Under the pieces are notes generated by a model that was not told the DNA's origin, searched no databases, and saw nothing but the letters and a program-made list of their open reading frames with translations. From Asaia siamensis (GTDB lineage: Bacteria > Pseudomonadota > Alphaproteobacteria > Acetobacterales > Acetobacteraceae), in contig NZ_BMCH01000005.1 in assembly GCF_014635085.1 (NCBI RefSeq), positions 1 through 64,000 of the forward strand: a stretch of 64,000 nucleotides of DNA. Direction: 5' to 3'. Each line of letters begins with the position of its first letter. The stretch's first letter is position 1. Shown piece by piece: positions 26,552 through 35,167 of the stretch. The position numbers and the translations under genes were made by a program.

Positions 26552-27039
26552 GCGGATACTCCGGTTGTGGGGATGCCGCGCCCGAGAAAGACCTCACTCT
26601 CGATCTTGCGGCGGCGCTGAAGGCCGCGCAGGACGATGAGCTGCCCGTTGACCGTGGCCTTGTCCCAGACGAGGAATTGTTGTGCGGCGGCAGCGTACAG
26701 ACGCTGGTTGAGGCGCCGGATAAGGGTCGAGCCCTGCGCTGCGTTGCTCCCGACATTGAACTGCCACGAGAGCAGAGCGCCCTCCTGATAGTCAGTCAGG
26801 GGTACGGCCACGAAGGACCGCAGCCTGGCTTGCAACGTCATTACTGTCTGTCGCAGCAGAGCAAGGGCCTGGGCTTTGGTGATCGGCTTAGTCTGCGCCG
26901 TGACTGGCGATCCGTCCGCCAGAAATCGGTTGCCGTAGCCGATCGTCCAGTAACTGGCGGGGCAGAGGTAAGGCTTGAGGCTCAGCCCCTCGAAATCGTC
27001 GCGCGAGATCAGCGCGATCGCAATGTCGATCCCGGTCAT
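26548..27039 (-). CDS. GH24 phage endolysin (T4-type lysozyme)
   Basis: 163 aa from the ATG at 27039, which overlaps the preceding stop (ATGA); a longer frame adds 25 unlikely residues. Catalytic Glu17 in SRDDFEGLSLKPY, WTIGYGNRF and the conserved LTDYQEGALLSWQFNVGSN define the GH24 family. It cleaves the glycan chains of peptidoglycan. No signal peptide is seen, so a holin is needed. Confidence 0.92.
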   Translation of the reverse strand: MTGIDIAIALISRDDFEGLSLKPYLCPASYWTIGYGNRFLADGSPVTAQTKPITKAQALALLRQTVMTLQARLRSFVAVPLTDYQEGALLSWQFNVGSNAAQGSTLIRRLNQRLYAAAAQQFLVWDKATVNGQLIVLRGLQRRRKIESEVFLGRGIPTTGVSA

Positions 27040-27347
27040 TGCACCCACCCTGAGAAATGAGCATTCGCATAGGCGAAGGCCACCCCCGTGATGATAAGCG
27101 CCCACTTGGCCCATCCCTTGAGGTCTCCAAGCTTGTCGACCTTGGCCGCTACAGCGCCGATCGCACTCAGGGTTGCCTTCTCTCGCGCCTCGGCACTGGC
27201 CTTGTTCTCGCCGTGCATCTGCATCAGCTTGTCGGAGAGCGAGCGATGTTCGAGACGGATCTCGACAATGGCCCCCTCGACCGCGCTTAGGCGGCGTCCG
27301 TGATCGGCCAGAGTATCGATAGGAACGACATCAGATACGGCGCTCAT
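27036..27347 (-). CDS. coiled-coil protein with C-terminal membrane helix (XhlA/holin-like)
   Basis: 103 aa from the ATG at 27347 (MSAVSDVVPIDTLADHGRRL). A helical region (about 15-75) that could be a coiled coil precedes one C-terminal membrane helix (KWALIITGVAFAYANAHF). This layout matches XhlA-type accessory lysis proteins. It is first in the lysis operon. Confidence 0.65.
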   Translation of the reverse strand: MSAVSDVVPIDTLADHGRRLSAVEGAIVEIRLEHRSLSDKLMQMHGENKASAEAREKATLSAIGAVAAKVDKLGDLKGWAKWALIITGVAFAYANAHFSGWVQ

Positions 27348-27359
27348 GTCGCCTCCAAT

Positions 27360-27385
27360 AAAAAAACCGTCCGGTGAGGGGCGGC
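27360..27385 (-). terminator. weak terminator between tail-fibre and lysis genes
   Basis: On the minus strand CCGCCC, a 6-nt loop and GGACGG pair with one mismatch and are followed by seven T. It would end part of the late transcript after the tail-fibre genes. Confidence 0.4.
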
Positions 27386-27413
27386 GAAACAAGACAAAGG
27401 CGGGTGAGAGCGC

Positions 27414-27842
27414 TTACCGGCAGGGTTGCGTGGCCGGATAGAGATAGCCGCTATAGCCATCTGCGCAGACGAAGTAGGAGTGATCATTCGGCTCGACCGG
27501 CGCATAGCCGACCGCATAGATTTTGCCGCCGATCTTTAGATCCCCACCAATTTGCAAAGCACCGGCTACCGTGCCACCTGCGAGAGGCAGATAAGCGGCG
27601 AGCGCGGTCTGCAAGCCTCCCTGCGTGACTCCGTTCGCCTCAAGGCTGCTTAGCGAGGTGTCGTGCTGCGCGAGGCGATCCTGCATCGAGCCCAGCGTGA
27701 CTACGGCACTGCCGTCAGGGTTGCGGGTGGGGCCAATCGGCGTCTCGAGAGGCAGGCCCCGAGGGGGAACAAATTGTGCTGGACCGGTCTGAGCCATGGC
27801 TACGCAGGGCATGACTGACAGTATAACCGCCATTCGCCTCAT
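27414..27842 (-). CDS. secreted phage protein, tail-fibre associated
   Basis: 142 aa starting with a signal peptide-like segment (MRRMAVILSVMPCVAMAQTG), then a helical segment QDRLAQHDTSLSSLEANG and a repeat-like LPLAGGTVAGALQIGGDLKIGG typical of phage fibre tip or chaperone-like modules. The gene overlaps its upstream neighbour by 4 bp. Exact function unknown. Confidence 0.6.
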   Translation of the reverse strand: MRRMAVILSVMPCVAMAQTGPAQFVPPRGLPLETPIGPTRNPDGSAVVTLGSMQDRLAQHDTSLSSLEANGVTQGGLQTALAAYLPLAGGTVAGALQIGGDLKIGGKIYAVGYAPVEPNDHSYFVCADGYSGYLYPATQPCR

Positions 27843-28354
27843 GATTTTGGTTCCTCGTAGGTGGGGATATTGGCATTATTCCACCAGCCGCCATTCAGCG
27901 GTGCCGTGGTGGGCAGGGACGCCAGCCAAGCCGTCATCGTGGCGCTGTTGACTGCACTGATATCGGCGCCGGGCGCAGTCGGTGGCGAGGCGGCAATCAG
28001 TGCCGGTGTTGCGCTAATCGAGATCGACACCGTGACCTGATAGGTGGCGCCTGAACTGCCAAGCACGCAGACATTGACTGCTATGCTGCCAGCCTGCGCC
28101 CATGAGAGCCATGCCGTCACCGTCTCGCCGCTCAGATAGGTCCATGCCTGCGTGCCGCCGGAACCCGCATCGAAGGCGAACGCGGTTATGGTCTCGCCAG
28201 GGGCAAGAACCCCTGAGAAATCGACGCTGTAATCAGCGCCGCCATTGAGGTTGCTGTCAGGCCATGCAAGCAGAGGTTGCAAGGCCATGCCACGCAGTTG
28301 TGCGGTCGCACACCCGCCAGGGCGCACGATCCGCGCTGATGGGCGCCATGTCAT
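27839..28354 (-). CDS. hypothetical phage fibre/baseplate protein
   Basis: 171 aa, rich in beta-strand segments (GETITAFAFDAGSGG, AGSIAVNVCVLGSSGATYQV). Resembles phage Ig-like or fibre-adaptor proteins that contain a carbohydrate-facing beta sandwich. Sits between fibre and secreted proteins in the late operon. Confidence 0.6.
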   Translation of the reverse strand: MTWRPSARIVRPGGCATAQLRGMALQPLLAWPDSNLNGGADYSVDFSGVLAPGETITAFAFDAGSGGTQAWTYLSGETVTAWLSWAQAGSIAVNVCVLGSSGATYQVTVSISISATPALIAASPPTAPGADISAVNSATMTAWLASLPTTAPLNGGWWNNANIPTYEEPKS

Positions 28355-28390
28355 GGGGTTGGTCTTTCGCTTTGTGGATCGGCTCGGTCG

Positions 28391-28819
28391 TTACGACATG
28401 ATGTCTGTCGGTCGATCGGGGAGCGCCGTGCTTGTCGTGTCGGTGCCGTTGGCTATGGCCTGCACGGCTTTGACGTAGCTTTTCATGTCCGCCGTAAACG
28501 TCTCGCCCATCGCGCTGGCCATGGACGCCTGAGAGGCGATCCACGTCAGGGCATCGTTTGCCTGCGTCTTGAGCGGCACAGGAGGGATAGGCGTTACGTA
28601 ATCCCCCCATACCCCGTCAACAACGGCTTTTGACAGTACGCTCATGCCGTCCATGCGCGCAGCCCACTGATCGGCGGTAAGAGCAAAAAGATCGGATTCA
28701 GGCGGTACATTTTCGAGCGAAGTGAATACCGACAGATCGTAGTAACCGCAGGGCTTATCCAGTGTGGCGTAATATTGGCTGGCCCACGTGTTGGACCCAT
28801 AGCTGTAGGGTGCGGTCAT
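28391..28819 (-). CDS. tail fibre assembly-like protein
   Basis: 142 aa from the ATG at 28819, which abuts the stop of the fibre gene (TGATG-like); a longer frame adds 27 poor residues. The C-terminal part (LKTQANDALTWIASQAS, ADMKSYVKAVQAIANG) resembles the DUF4376/tail-fibre-assembly helical region, and it lies directly after the fibre gene as such chaperones do. Confidence 0.6.
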   Translation of the reverse strand: MTAPYSYGSNTWASQYYATLDKPCGYYDLSVFTSLENVPPESDLFALTADQWAARMDGMSVLSKAVVDGVWGDYVTPIPPVPLKTQANDALTWIASQASMASAMGETFTADMKSYVKAVQAIANGTDTTSTALPDRPTDIMS

Positions 28820-29952
28820 CAGTAATATCCAAATGCCAAGATGGTTACGACTACAGGGCCGGATAGTGCGCCGGACTGATGCGCACCGCTGGACACCCAT
28901 ATCTTGACGCGGGCATTATCCTGCGGAGAGGCTGATACCGTGAAAACGGTCGTGCCGTTGTCACCCCCCGTTGCGTAGGAAAAGGTCGAAAAGGCCTGCG
29001 GCAGCGTGGCAATATACGGGCTGTCGTTGATTCCTGCGCTCGTCCCTTGCGGGATCGTGACGTAGAAAGGCTGACACTTCATGCCGACAGGCAGCGGAAG
29101 CTGGCTTTGCCAGGCGACTTGGCCTTTCGAGGACTGGTTTATGCTGCCGTCTGATAGAAACCACCAGTATTGCTGATCGACCCCGTTCCAGTCGTAAACA
29201 AATACGCCGCCTGCGGTGCCGCTGACGTTCACCTGGTCCTGCGAAAAGCTCCGGAACCCTGCCCGCGAGTTGGTATATGACCGAAAGGCGGGAGAGTAGT
29301 TCCAGGCATTTGCCGTCAGATTCGGGGCGATGGATGATGACAGCGGCCCGGTCATGGCATCGCCAGCTTTTGCAACGCGTCCGTTTGCGTTGGTATTGGC
29401 CGCCGCAGCGGCGGAACTCGCTTGGGCTGCAGCGGTAGCGTTTGCCGTCTCCGCCTGCTGTGCGCGCAGGCTCTCGCTTTTGAGAGACGTGTTGGTCGCA
29501 TAATCTCCAGCAGGCTGATAGCGTACGTCAGATTGCACGCCGGTATAGTACCCGGCAAACAGTGACTGCCATGCCGCCCCCGATGCTCCTGGCGCAGTCA
29601 GGTTGTTGTCCCTGGTCGAGACCCAGTAGACGCCGGTGGTGGTGGGGTCTGCGACAATAGCTCCAATGGAGTACCCCCCCACCTTTTTTGCGAACGCGGC
29701 GTCATAACGTGCGGTCAGCGCCAACTTGCGAATGGCCGCAGTAAGCTGGGCATCGTCCTGCGCGTTCAAGATCTGCCCTGTTGCTTCGATCGGGTTGGCG
29801 ATGACTTCCTGTATTCCGTTAAGAAAGTCATCGTCGACAACCGTGCCGGGCAGGCCTGTGGCAGCATTTCCGTCCGTAAAATATCCGGGCGTACCACCTG
29901 TTGACGCGGCAGGCCGAGTGGCCACTGCCGTACTCGTACTAATCCTCTGCAT
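28819..29952 (-). CDS. tail fibre / receptor-binding protein
   Basis: 377 aa. N-terminus (about 1-70) with GTPGYFTDGN and DDFLNGIQEVIANPIEATGQ is the conserved base of phage tail fibres; the middle has an Ala-rich helix (about 150-190) and KAGDAMTGPLSSSIAPN, a repeat found in collar fibres; the C-terminus is beta-rich. It would bind the host envelope. Being next to an envelope-modifying acyltransferase in the same phage is suggestive. Confidence 0.85.
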   Translation of the reverse strand: MQRISTSTAVATRPAASTGGTPGYFTDGNAATGLPGTVVDDDFLNGIQEVIANPIEATGQILNAQDDAQLTAAIRKLALTARYDAAFAKKVGGYSIGAIVADPTTTGVYWVSTRDNNLTAPGASGAAWQSLFAGYYTGVQSDVRYQPAGDYATNTSLKSESLRAQQAETANATAAAQASSAAAAANTNANGRVAKAGDAMTGPLSSSIAPNLTANAWNYSPAFRSYTNSRAGFRSFSQDQVNVSGTAGGVFVYDWNGVDQQYWWFLSDGSINQSSKGQVAWQSQLPLPVGMKCQPFYVTIPQGTSAGINDSPYIATLPQAFSTFSYATGGDNGTTVFTVSASPQDNARVKIWVSSGAHQSGALSGPVVVTILAFGYY

Positions 29953-29979
29953 GGATCATGCCCTCCTTTTTGAATGAAT

Positions 29980-30585
29980 TCATGCTGCTGTCGGGCCGTC
30001 TAAAAACTGTGCAAATCTCAGTATGAGGTGAGTAGGGTTGCGGGCCTCGATCTCACATTTGAGCGGCCCGTTGCTCCAGGTCATAAGGGCTTCGCCCGAG
30101 GCAAATAGCCCAGCTCGCGCCAATATCTCGGTGACACCCGGCCCGGTAACGAGCCAGCAATAGGCCCAATCCTCATTAAGCAGAGCCTGCCCACTTCTCA
30201 TGATGCCACTGCGCGAAGGGGCGTATTCTGTCACCGTGATGGCGTAACCGAGCGCAGCAGCAAAAGCCGTGAAATAGGCAATCGATGACCCGCCGTTATC
30301 GCTTAGCCTCGCCACCACCTGCGAGCGTCGCTGCCCGAGCGTTGCCCCCTCCCCAGCGCAGGGATCAGGGAGACCCAAAGAGGCTTCCCACTCTGGCAGC
30401 AGCTCTGTAGTGCTCGACGGGAACGCATCGATCAGAAGGTTCTCAGCGCGTGCGGCATTGCGTGCAAAACCTGATGCCCAGGCCGCAGCGAGCAGGCTGG
30501 TCAAACTATCCGGCGAGCGCGGCCATGCAGGGCCTTGGGGCATAAGCTGCAATATGGCCTTGCGAAAGTCATCGGCGGAAAACAT
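29980..30585 (-). CDS. Mu gp48-like / YmfQ (DUF2313) tail protein
   Basis: 201 aa with LMPQGPAWPRSPDSLTSLL and AENLLIDAFPSSTTELLPEW, typical of the YmfQ/DUF2313 family. In Mu-like phages this protein completes the baseplate. It follows the baseplate J gene, the same order as in Mu. Confidence 0.9.
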   Translation of the reverse strand: MFSADDFRKAILQLMPQGPAWPRSPDSLTSLLAAAWASGFARNAARAENLLIDAFPSSTTELLPEWEASLGLPDPCAGEGATLGQRRSQVVARLSDNGGSSIAYFTAFAAALGYAITVTEYAPSRSGIMRSGQALLNEDWAYCWLVTGPGVTEILARAGLFASGEALMTWSNGPLKCEIEARNPTHLILRFAQFLDGPTAA

Positions 30586-30600
30586 TGCTCTGCCTCCGCG

Positions 30601-31716
30601 TCATGATGCAAAGCTCACTGTGCCAAGGGTAGGCATGGAGCCCACGCTATTGCCGACGACCGGCGATGATGGCGATGAGATGTTGAATTGCGACAGCCCG
30701 AGCGCGCCCACCGCCTCGTTCCATTGATTGGGGTAAATCGTGCCGCCAGGCGCCGAAAGCCGCGTGAACATGTCCTGCAGCGCCTGAATAATCAGGGCCT
30801 GATTTGCGGCTGTGTTGTTTGTCCCAAGGCTTTCGATTGAAAAATCGACGGGCTGCTTGACTGGAGAGCAGACGATAACGAGCGCGGTAACTGGGCGCAG
30901 CGGATAGACAGCATTTGCAACCGTCAGCTGATCGCCCGAGGCAACCGGATAACGGCTTTCGCCCGATGCAGCGCCATCTGTGCCCACCGGGAAACCCGCA
31001 TTGGCAGCGTTGGCGTCGTCGAGCATGATGTAGATGACGACTGTTCCAACGCCAAACCCCAGAGGATTGACCCAGGCGCGGGTCACGCCCGGTACGGCCT
31101 CTGCCCAGCCCTGGTAATCTTCGCTATTCCCGTTTTCGCCGCCGCGCTCAAACGCGGCAAGCACCCGGTCGCGCAAGGCATCATCCTGCTCGGCATCGGC
31201 GCCCCCCGTAAAGGCGACAGTCACTGTGCCGGTAGACTGAACACCCTCTAGCGGAGAGCCCAGCGTTGCAATTGCGCCCGCAGTGACGTTTCCCGCCGCA
31301 CCAGCCTGCGGAATCGTGCATGCAGCCACTGTGGTGCCGTTGGTGGTTACGCTGTCCGCAGTCGTAACAGCCGTTATGCCGCCTGAGATCTGTATCGATG
31401 TGCCCGATGGGATGATCTGCGCAGAGCTAACCGAAAAGGTGACCTGCCCTGTCGCCGAACTTGCTGCCTTGCGGAAGATATTCTTGAAGGCGCCCCAGGC
31501 TTCGAGATATTCATCCGTTGCCGTCCAGGGCACTGCCTGGCGAGCAATCCAGTCGAGATAACCATAATGCAGCCATGATAGCCCGGCCATGACGGTTGCA
31601 AGCACGTTGAGAACGGAATAGCGCAGCAGCGCTGTGACGCCAGGGATGCCTCCATTAAGGATATCCTGCCGGGCCTGCTGGCGCAGATCGTCAAGCGTTG
31701 GTCTTTGATAAGGCAT
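30601..31716 (-). CDS. baseplate J-like protein (Mu gp47)
   Basis: 371 aa with the N-terminal helical part (YQRPTLDDLRQQARQDILNG), a middle domain with ADAEQDDALRDRVLAAFERG and a C-terminal domain (VVCSPVKQPVDFSIE). This is the baseplate wedge protein of contractile tails. It starts one base after the gp46-like gene ends. Confidence 0.93.
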   Translation of the reverse strand: MPYQRPTLDDLRQQARQDILNGGIPGVTALLRYSVLNVLATVMAGLSWLHYGYLDWIARQAVPWTATDEYLEAWGAFKNIFRKAASSATGQVTFSVSSAQIIPSGTSIQISGGITAVTTADSVTTNGTTVAACTIPQAGAAGNVTAGAIATLGSPLEGVQSTGTVTVAFTGGADAEQDDALRDRVLAAFERGGENGNSEDYQGWAEAVPGVTRAWVNPLGFGVGTVVIYIMLDDANAANAGFPVGTDGAASGESRYPVASGDQLTVANAVYPLRPVTALVIVCSPVKQPVDFSIESLGTNNTAANQALIIQALQDMFTRLSAPGGTIYPNQWNEAVGALGLSQFNISSPSSPVVGNSVGSMPTLGTVSFAS

Positions 31717-32217
31717 TCAGAAAAGACCCTTCCACGCCCAGGAAAAAAGAAAGGTTTCAGAAGATGAGATCGAGGGGCGCCTGACCGTGACCTCGAATTC
31801 CAGAGCCGAAGCGTTGACGGCGCTCCACCGTGCAGAAACGGCAACATTCTCGGCAATCCCGTCTGCAATCAGCCACTGGAGTGCTTCGCGGCACATGGCC
31901 TGAGCTTCGGCGGGAATTGCTGTGTCACCCACCTTGATTGCGTGGCGAAGCTGGCGAAGGCGAGAGCCGATCGGTTCTTCTTCGAGTGCGTCGCCCCACC
32001 ATCCACCCAGATCTGCCTCGACAGAACCTGCCGCCCCCTTCATCGCGACGATGCCGATAGCAGCATCGAGACTATCGGGCTGCTTCGGCAGGACGCGATC
32101 GGTAAACAGGCTGATGATGATGGCTGAATGCAGAGGGTTATCGAGTGCCAGATCACCGGACGCGATGGACCACTCGCCGCACGCTGCGCGAACGTCCCAA
32201 TTGATGCCGATATCCAT
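31717..32217 (-). CDS. gp46-family baseplate protein (GP46/GPW-gp25-like)
   Basis: 166 aa beginning MDIGINWDVRAACGEW with GDLALDNPLHSAIIISLFTD, the GP46 family pattern. It corresponds to the gp25-like wedge component, forming the base of the sheath. Confidence 0.9.
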   Translation of the reverse strand: MDIGINWDVRAACGEWSIASGDLALDNPLHSAIIISLFTDRVLPKQPDSLDAAIGIVAMKGAAGSVEADLGGWWGDALEEEPIGSRLRQLRHAIKVGDTAIPAEAQAMCREALQWLIADGIAENVAVSARWSAVNASALEFEVTVRRPSISSSETFLFSWAWKGLF

Positions 32218-32228
32218 TATTTATCCGA

Positions 32229-32726
32229 TCAGCTGGCTTTGGGCGGCCCTGACTGGTCCGAGCCCTTCTGCACACCCGTATGCAGATGGTTGACGAGAGA
32301 GACCCCGTTCGCCACGACATCTTCCGTGACCGTCAGGGTTCCGGCCATGGTGACTTTGCCATTCGCCGGAGATAATTCGATCGACCCATCTGCCTTGAGC
32401 CAGATCCGGCTTTTGGTCCGGGGATGATAGAGGCAGACATCGCCCGGCTGCAGATCAGCAGGCCTGTTTCGCTGGTCTCCTGTCGCTACGACAACTCCGC
32501 GAGATCGGTCCCCGCCCTGAAAGACGACGACCGCATCCGAGCCAGGCACCGGGCGGCTTGCAAAGCCGTATTGCTCCAAGAGGGGCAGATCTGAGCGAAG
32601 ATTCGAGCCGGGCAGGGCAACCTGCACGGTTGGGGTTGCTGGATCTTGATTCGTATCGCTCGTTATTCTGCCGATGCCCGTCATGTTCGCGAGACTGCGC
32701 CCCATGCGCTCCAGGATATCACGCAT
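32229..32726 (-). CDS. baseplate assembly protein V / spike (Mu gp45)
   Basis: 165 aa: an OB-fold N-terminal part (GIGRITSDTNQDPATPTVQV), the GYFASRP-type hinge (QYGFASRPVPGSDAVVVF) and a C-terminal repeat region (GSIELSPANGKVTMAG) with HLHTG near the end, which typically holds the iron-binding HxH tip of Mu-like spikes. It is the membrane-piercing spike. Confidence 0.9.
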   Translation of the reverse strand: MRDILERMGRSLANMTGIGRITSDTNQDPATPTVQVALPGSNLRSDLPLLEQYGFASRPVPGSDAVVVFQGGDRSRGVVVATGDQRNRPADLQPGDVCLYHPRTKSRIWLKADGSIELSPANGKVTMAGTLTVTEDVVANGVSLVNHLHTGVQKGSDQSGPPKAS

Positions 32727-33871
32727 CAGTCATTTCCGTTTACTACAGCCTGCACACCTTCGTTATTTGCCATTGGGGCGAGCATGGGTTCCGGCTGAAA
32801 CGCTTCAGAGGGCATCAGAACGAGATCGGCATGGGTGCCATCCTGACCGGCCCGAAGGGTGACTTCGCCGATAACCAGATCGCGCGAGTTACCGTCATAG
32901 TCAGTAAAAGGCGCGACCGTGTTCGGCTGCCAGAGACTTCCGGCACTATCTCGCCAGCTGTCGCAGGTCAGAGTGATTGCCTGAGATCGTCCATAACGCC
33001 GATTGATCTCCCATTGAGCGCGGCGTTCAGCGATCTTATGATCGGCATCCCCCGCCTCAATAAGGATGAGCATCGGACGGTCACGCGGCACATGTGGATC
33101 GATTGCAGGGGGCCCAACGGTAAGCGAGGCCATTTGATCGGCCAGCCGGTCATTCGAAGGCGCAGTTTGCAGGACGTCGGCCGTCTGCAGCACAGGGATG
33201 ACCTGCGAATACCGCGCCGCCAGGCTTCGCATTTGCGAGACCTGCTCGACGTTGCCGCCCACCACAAATCCGCTTGCTGCGCGCTGCGTGCCGACGCCGG
33301 AAAAAACGATGTTGCCATCAGGCTGATCGTAAAACAGTACGCCCGCCAGACGGCAGACACGCTCGATAACCTGATAGCCCGTTTCGCTCAGGATGACCGA
33401 GAAGAGCTGGATATTGGCGTTACCGGCGCCATTGATCGATGACACCGTGATCTGCGATCGCTCACAAACGGCTCGCGCAATGGCGAGCGCATTGGTGCTC
33501 GACATCTGATAGGATGATAGCAGGGCGGAGCATTCGACCAGATCGGTGCTCTTCGAAGCGACTGCAATGCGCAGCATATGATCGCCCGGCCCCGCCAGTT
33601 CTGCCACGGTGATGACGTATCCGGTTATGACTTTCTGCGTGCCGATAAGGACCTCGCAGATATCACCGGGATTGATAAGGTTTATCAGTGCGGTTTGCGG
33701 GTCCTCGGTCGTAAGGCCCAGCTCTGCAGTCCAGGGCATGATTTCCAGACCCATGACGACCGCAACCTCGGTCCAGCCCGTGATCAGATGACCGTTGACC
33801 TGTATCGTGACCTCGCTTGATGTCGCAGCGTCCACACCGAGGATCTGCTCAATCTGCGAGATGATTGTCAT
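32726..33871 (-). CDS. Mu gp44-like tail hub protein
   Basis: 381 aa with VTIQVNGHLITGWTEVAVVM near the N-terminus and AGVLFYDQPDGNIVFSG in the middle, typical of the Mu gpP/gp44 and T4 gp27-like hub family. It sits between the gp43-like and gp45-like genes, matching Mu order, and shares 1 to 4 bp with each. Confidence 0.88.
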   Translation of the reverse strand: MTIISQIEQILGVDAATSSEVTIQVNGHLITGWTEVAVVMGLEIMPWTAELGLTTEDPQTALINLINPGDICEVLIGTQKVITGYVITVAELAGPGDHMLRIAVASKSTDLVECSALLSSYQMSSTNALAIARAVCERSQITVSSINGAGNANIQLFSVILSETGYQVIERVCRLAGVLFYDQPDGNIVFSGVGTQRAASGFVVGGNVEQVSQMRSLAARYSQVIPVLQTADVLQTAPSNDRLADQMASLTVGPPAIDPHVPRDRPMLILIEAGDADHKIAERRAQWEINRRYGRSQAITLTCDSWRDSAGSLWQPNTVAPFTDYDGNSRDLVIGEVTLRAGQDGTHADLVLMPSEAFQPEPMLAPMANNEGVQAVVNGND

Positions 33872-35166
33872 GATGAGAGCGCCTCAAAGCTGGTCGGCAT
33901 GAAGGCCGGGTGAATCGGATTGGCACGACGGATCAGATCGGATGCACGCGATCCGTCAGAATAAATCTGTTGCGCCAGAGCCAGTGCTGGCATGGGTGCA
34001 TTGCGTTCGACTGTGATGACATCGGGCAGGCGAGCAGCCCGTTCTCCAAGGTCACGGGTGACCTGCGTCCTGAGTGCGTTGAGGCTCTGCCATGTACCGT
34101 CCCATCCCGCATCGGCCGCACTGGTTGCCTCTGCATCGATTAGGTCGGCCAGACCTTGCCGCATAGCCTCAGCTTCATCGGATGACGCAGCCGACCAGTC
34201 AGCACTGGCCTGAGCCAGAGAAAACAGGGCGGCAATCCGGCAGACGCGCGCAGTCGCAGTTTCGACAGTGGCCATGCCGCCCCCGATCGGTGCGTCGCTA
34301 TCTATCGTTGCAACGTTGTAGGATGAGAGCCCCTTGAGCAGGGTTATCTGCACTCCAGGGTCATAGATGGCGCCCCGAAGATCCTCGGTCAGGGCAAAGC
34401 AGCCAGTTGCAAGAGTATCGCCGCTATTCGCCGCTAATAGCGCTTGCGAAGCAGAGGCGATGGACGCCCGGCTTGCTGTTAATGCCGTGAGGATCGTCTG
34501 TGTTGTGGCGCTTGCTACCGTTGCGCCCGCGTTGCCCTGATTATACCTCCCATATTCGCCGGGAAGCGCCGCGAGTGCCGATGACATGATTTGAGGGGAT
34601 TGAATCGCCGCCGTTGCGCCGTCTCCCCACCCGTATGCAGACGCCCGCGCCCGCGCCAGTACCGAGCCCCCGCGTGCGAAAGCCGCGCTTGTCGTGGCGC
34701 GATAGTCAGACAGGCAGGAGGACTGCAAGGCAAGGGCAGCGACACCTATTGCTGCGTGCAACGCTGTTGTGACGAGCGTGCCCAGAAGATCTGTCTTTTC
34801 GATAAACTCGAAAGACAGATCGATGACGTTCATCATCCCGTCGCGCTCACGCCACTCAAAGCGCATAAGGCTTGCCTGAAACATACCCACAGAAGGATGA
34901 ATCAGGAGGCCAGGCCCCGATATTTCAGATGCACGAACGAGCAGATCGCGCTGTGCATAGCAGGCTGGGCCGACGAGAAGGCCCGTGATGTGATATTGCC
35001 GACCTTGGCGCCCCATATCTTCGACCCATACCCCGTCGCGCCAAGGATAGGCATGCACAGCCGTATTGCGCCCTGACTGCCCCCCGCTACCCAGGACGGC
35101 AAAAGGGATGCCGCGAAAGGAACACTGGAGATACTGGGCAGCAAGGCGCGTAAGCGTGCCTGACAT
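33868..35166 (-). CDS. DNA circularisation N-like protein (Mu gp43)
   Basis: 432 aa from the ATG at 35166, one base after the tape-measure stop; the frame extends to 35220 but then overlaps that gene. The N-terminal domain (QCSFRGIPFAVLGSGGQSGR, EDMGRQGRQYHITGLLVG) is the DNA_circ_N family. In Mu it is a baseplate or tail-tip component despite the historical name. Confidence 0.88.
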   Translation of the reverse strand: MSGTLTRLAAQYLQCSFRGIPFAVLGSGGQSGRNTAVHAYPWRDGVWVEDMGRQGRQYHITGLLVGPACYAQRDLLVRASEISGPGLLIHPSVGMFQASLMRFEWRERDGMMNVIDLSFEFIEKTDLLGTLVTTALHAAIGVAALALQSSCLSDYRATTSAAFARGGSVLARARASAYGWGDGATAAIQSPQIMSSALAALPGEYGRYNQGNAGATVASATTQTILTALTASRASIASASQALLAANSGDTLATGCFALTEDLRGAIYDPGVQITLLKGLSSYNVATIDSDAPIGGGMATVETATARVCRIAALFSLAQASADWSAASSDEAEAMRQGLADLIDAEATSAADAGWDGTWQSLNALRTQVTRDLGERAARLPDVITVERNAPMPALALAQQIYSDGSRASDLIRRANPIHPAFMPTSFEALSS

Positions 35167-35167
35167 T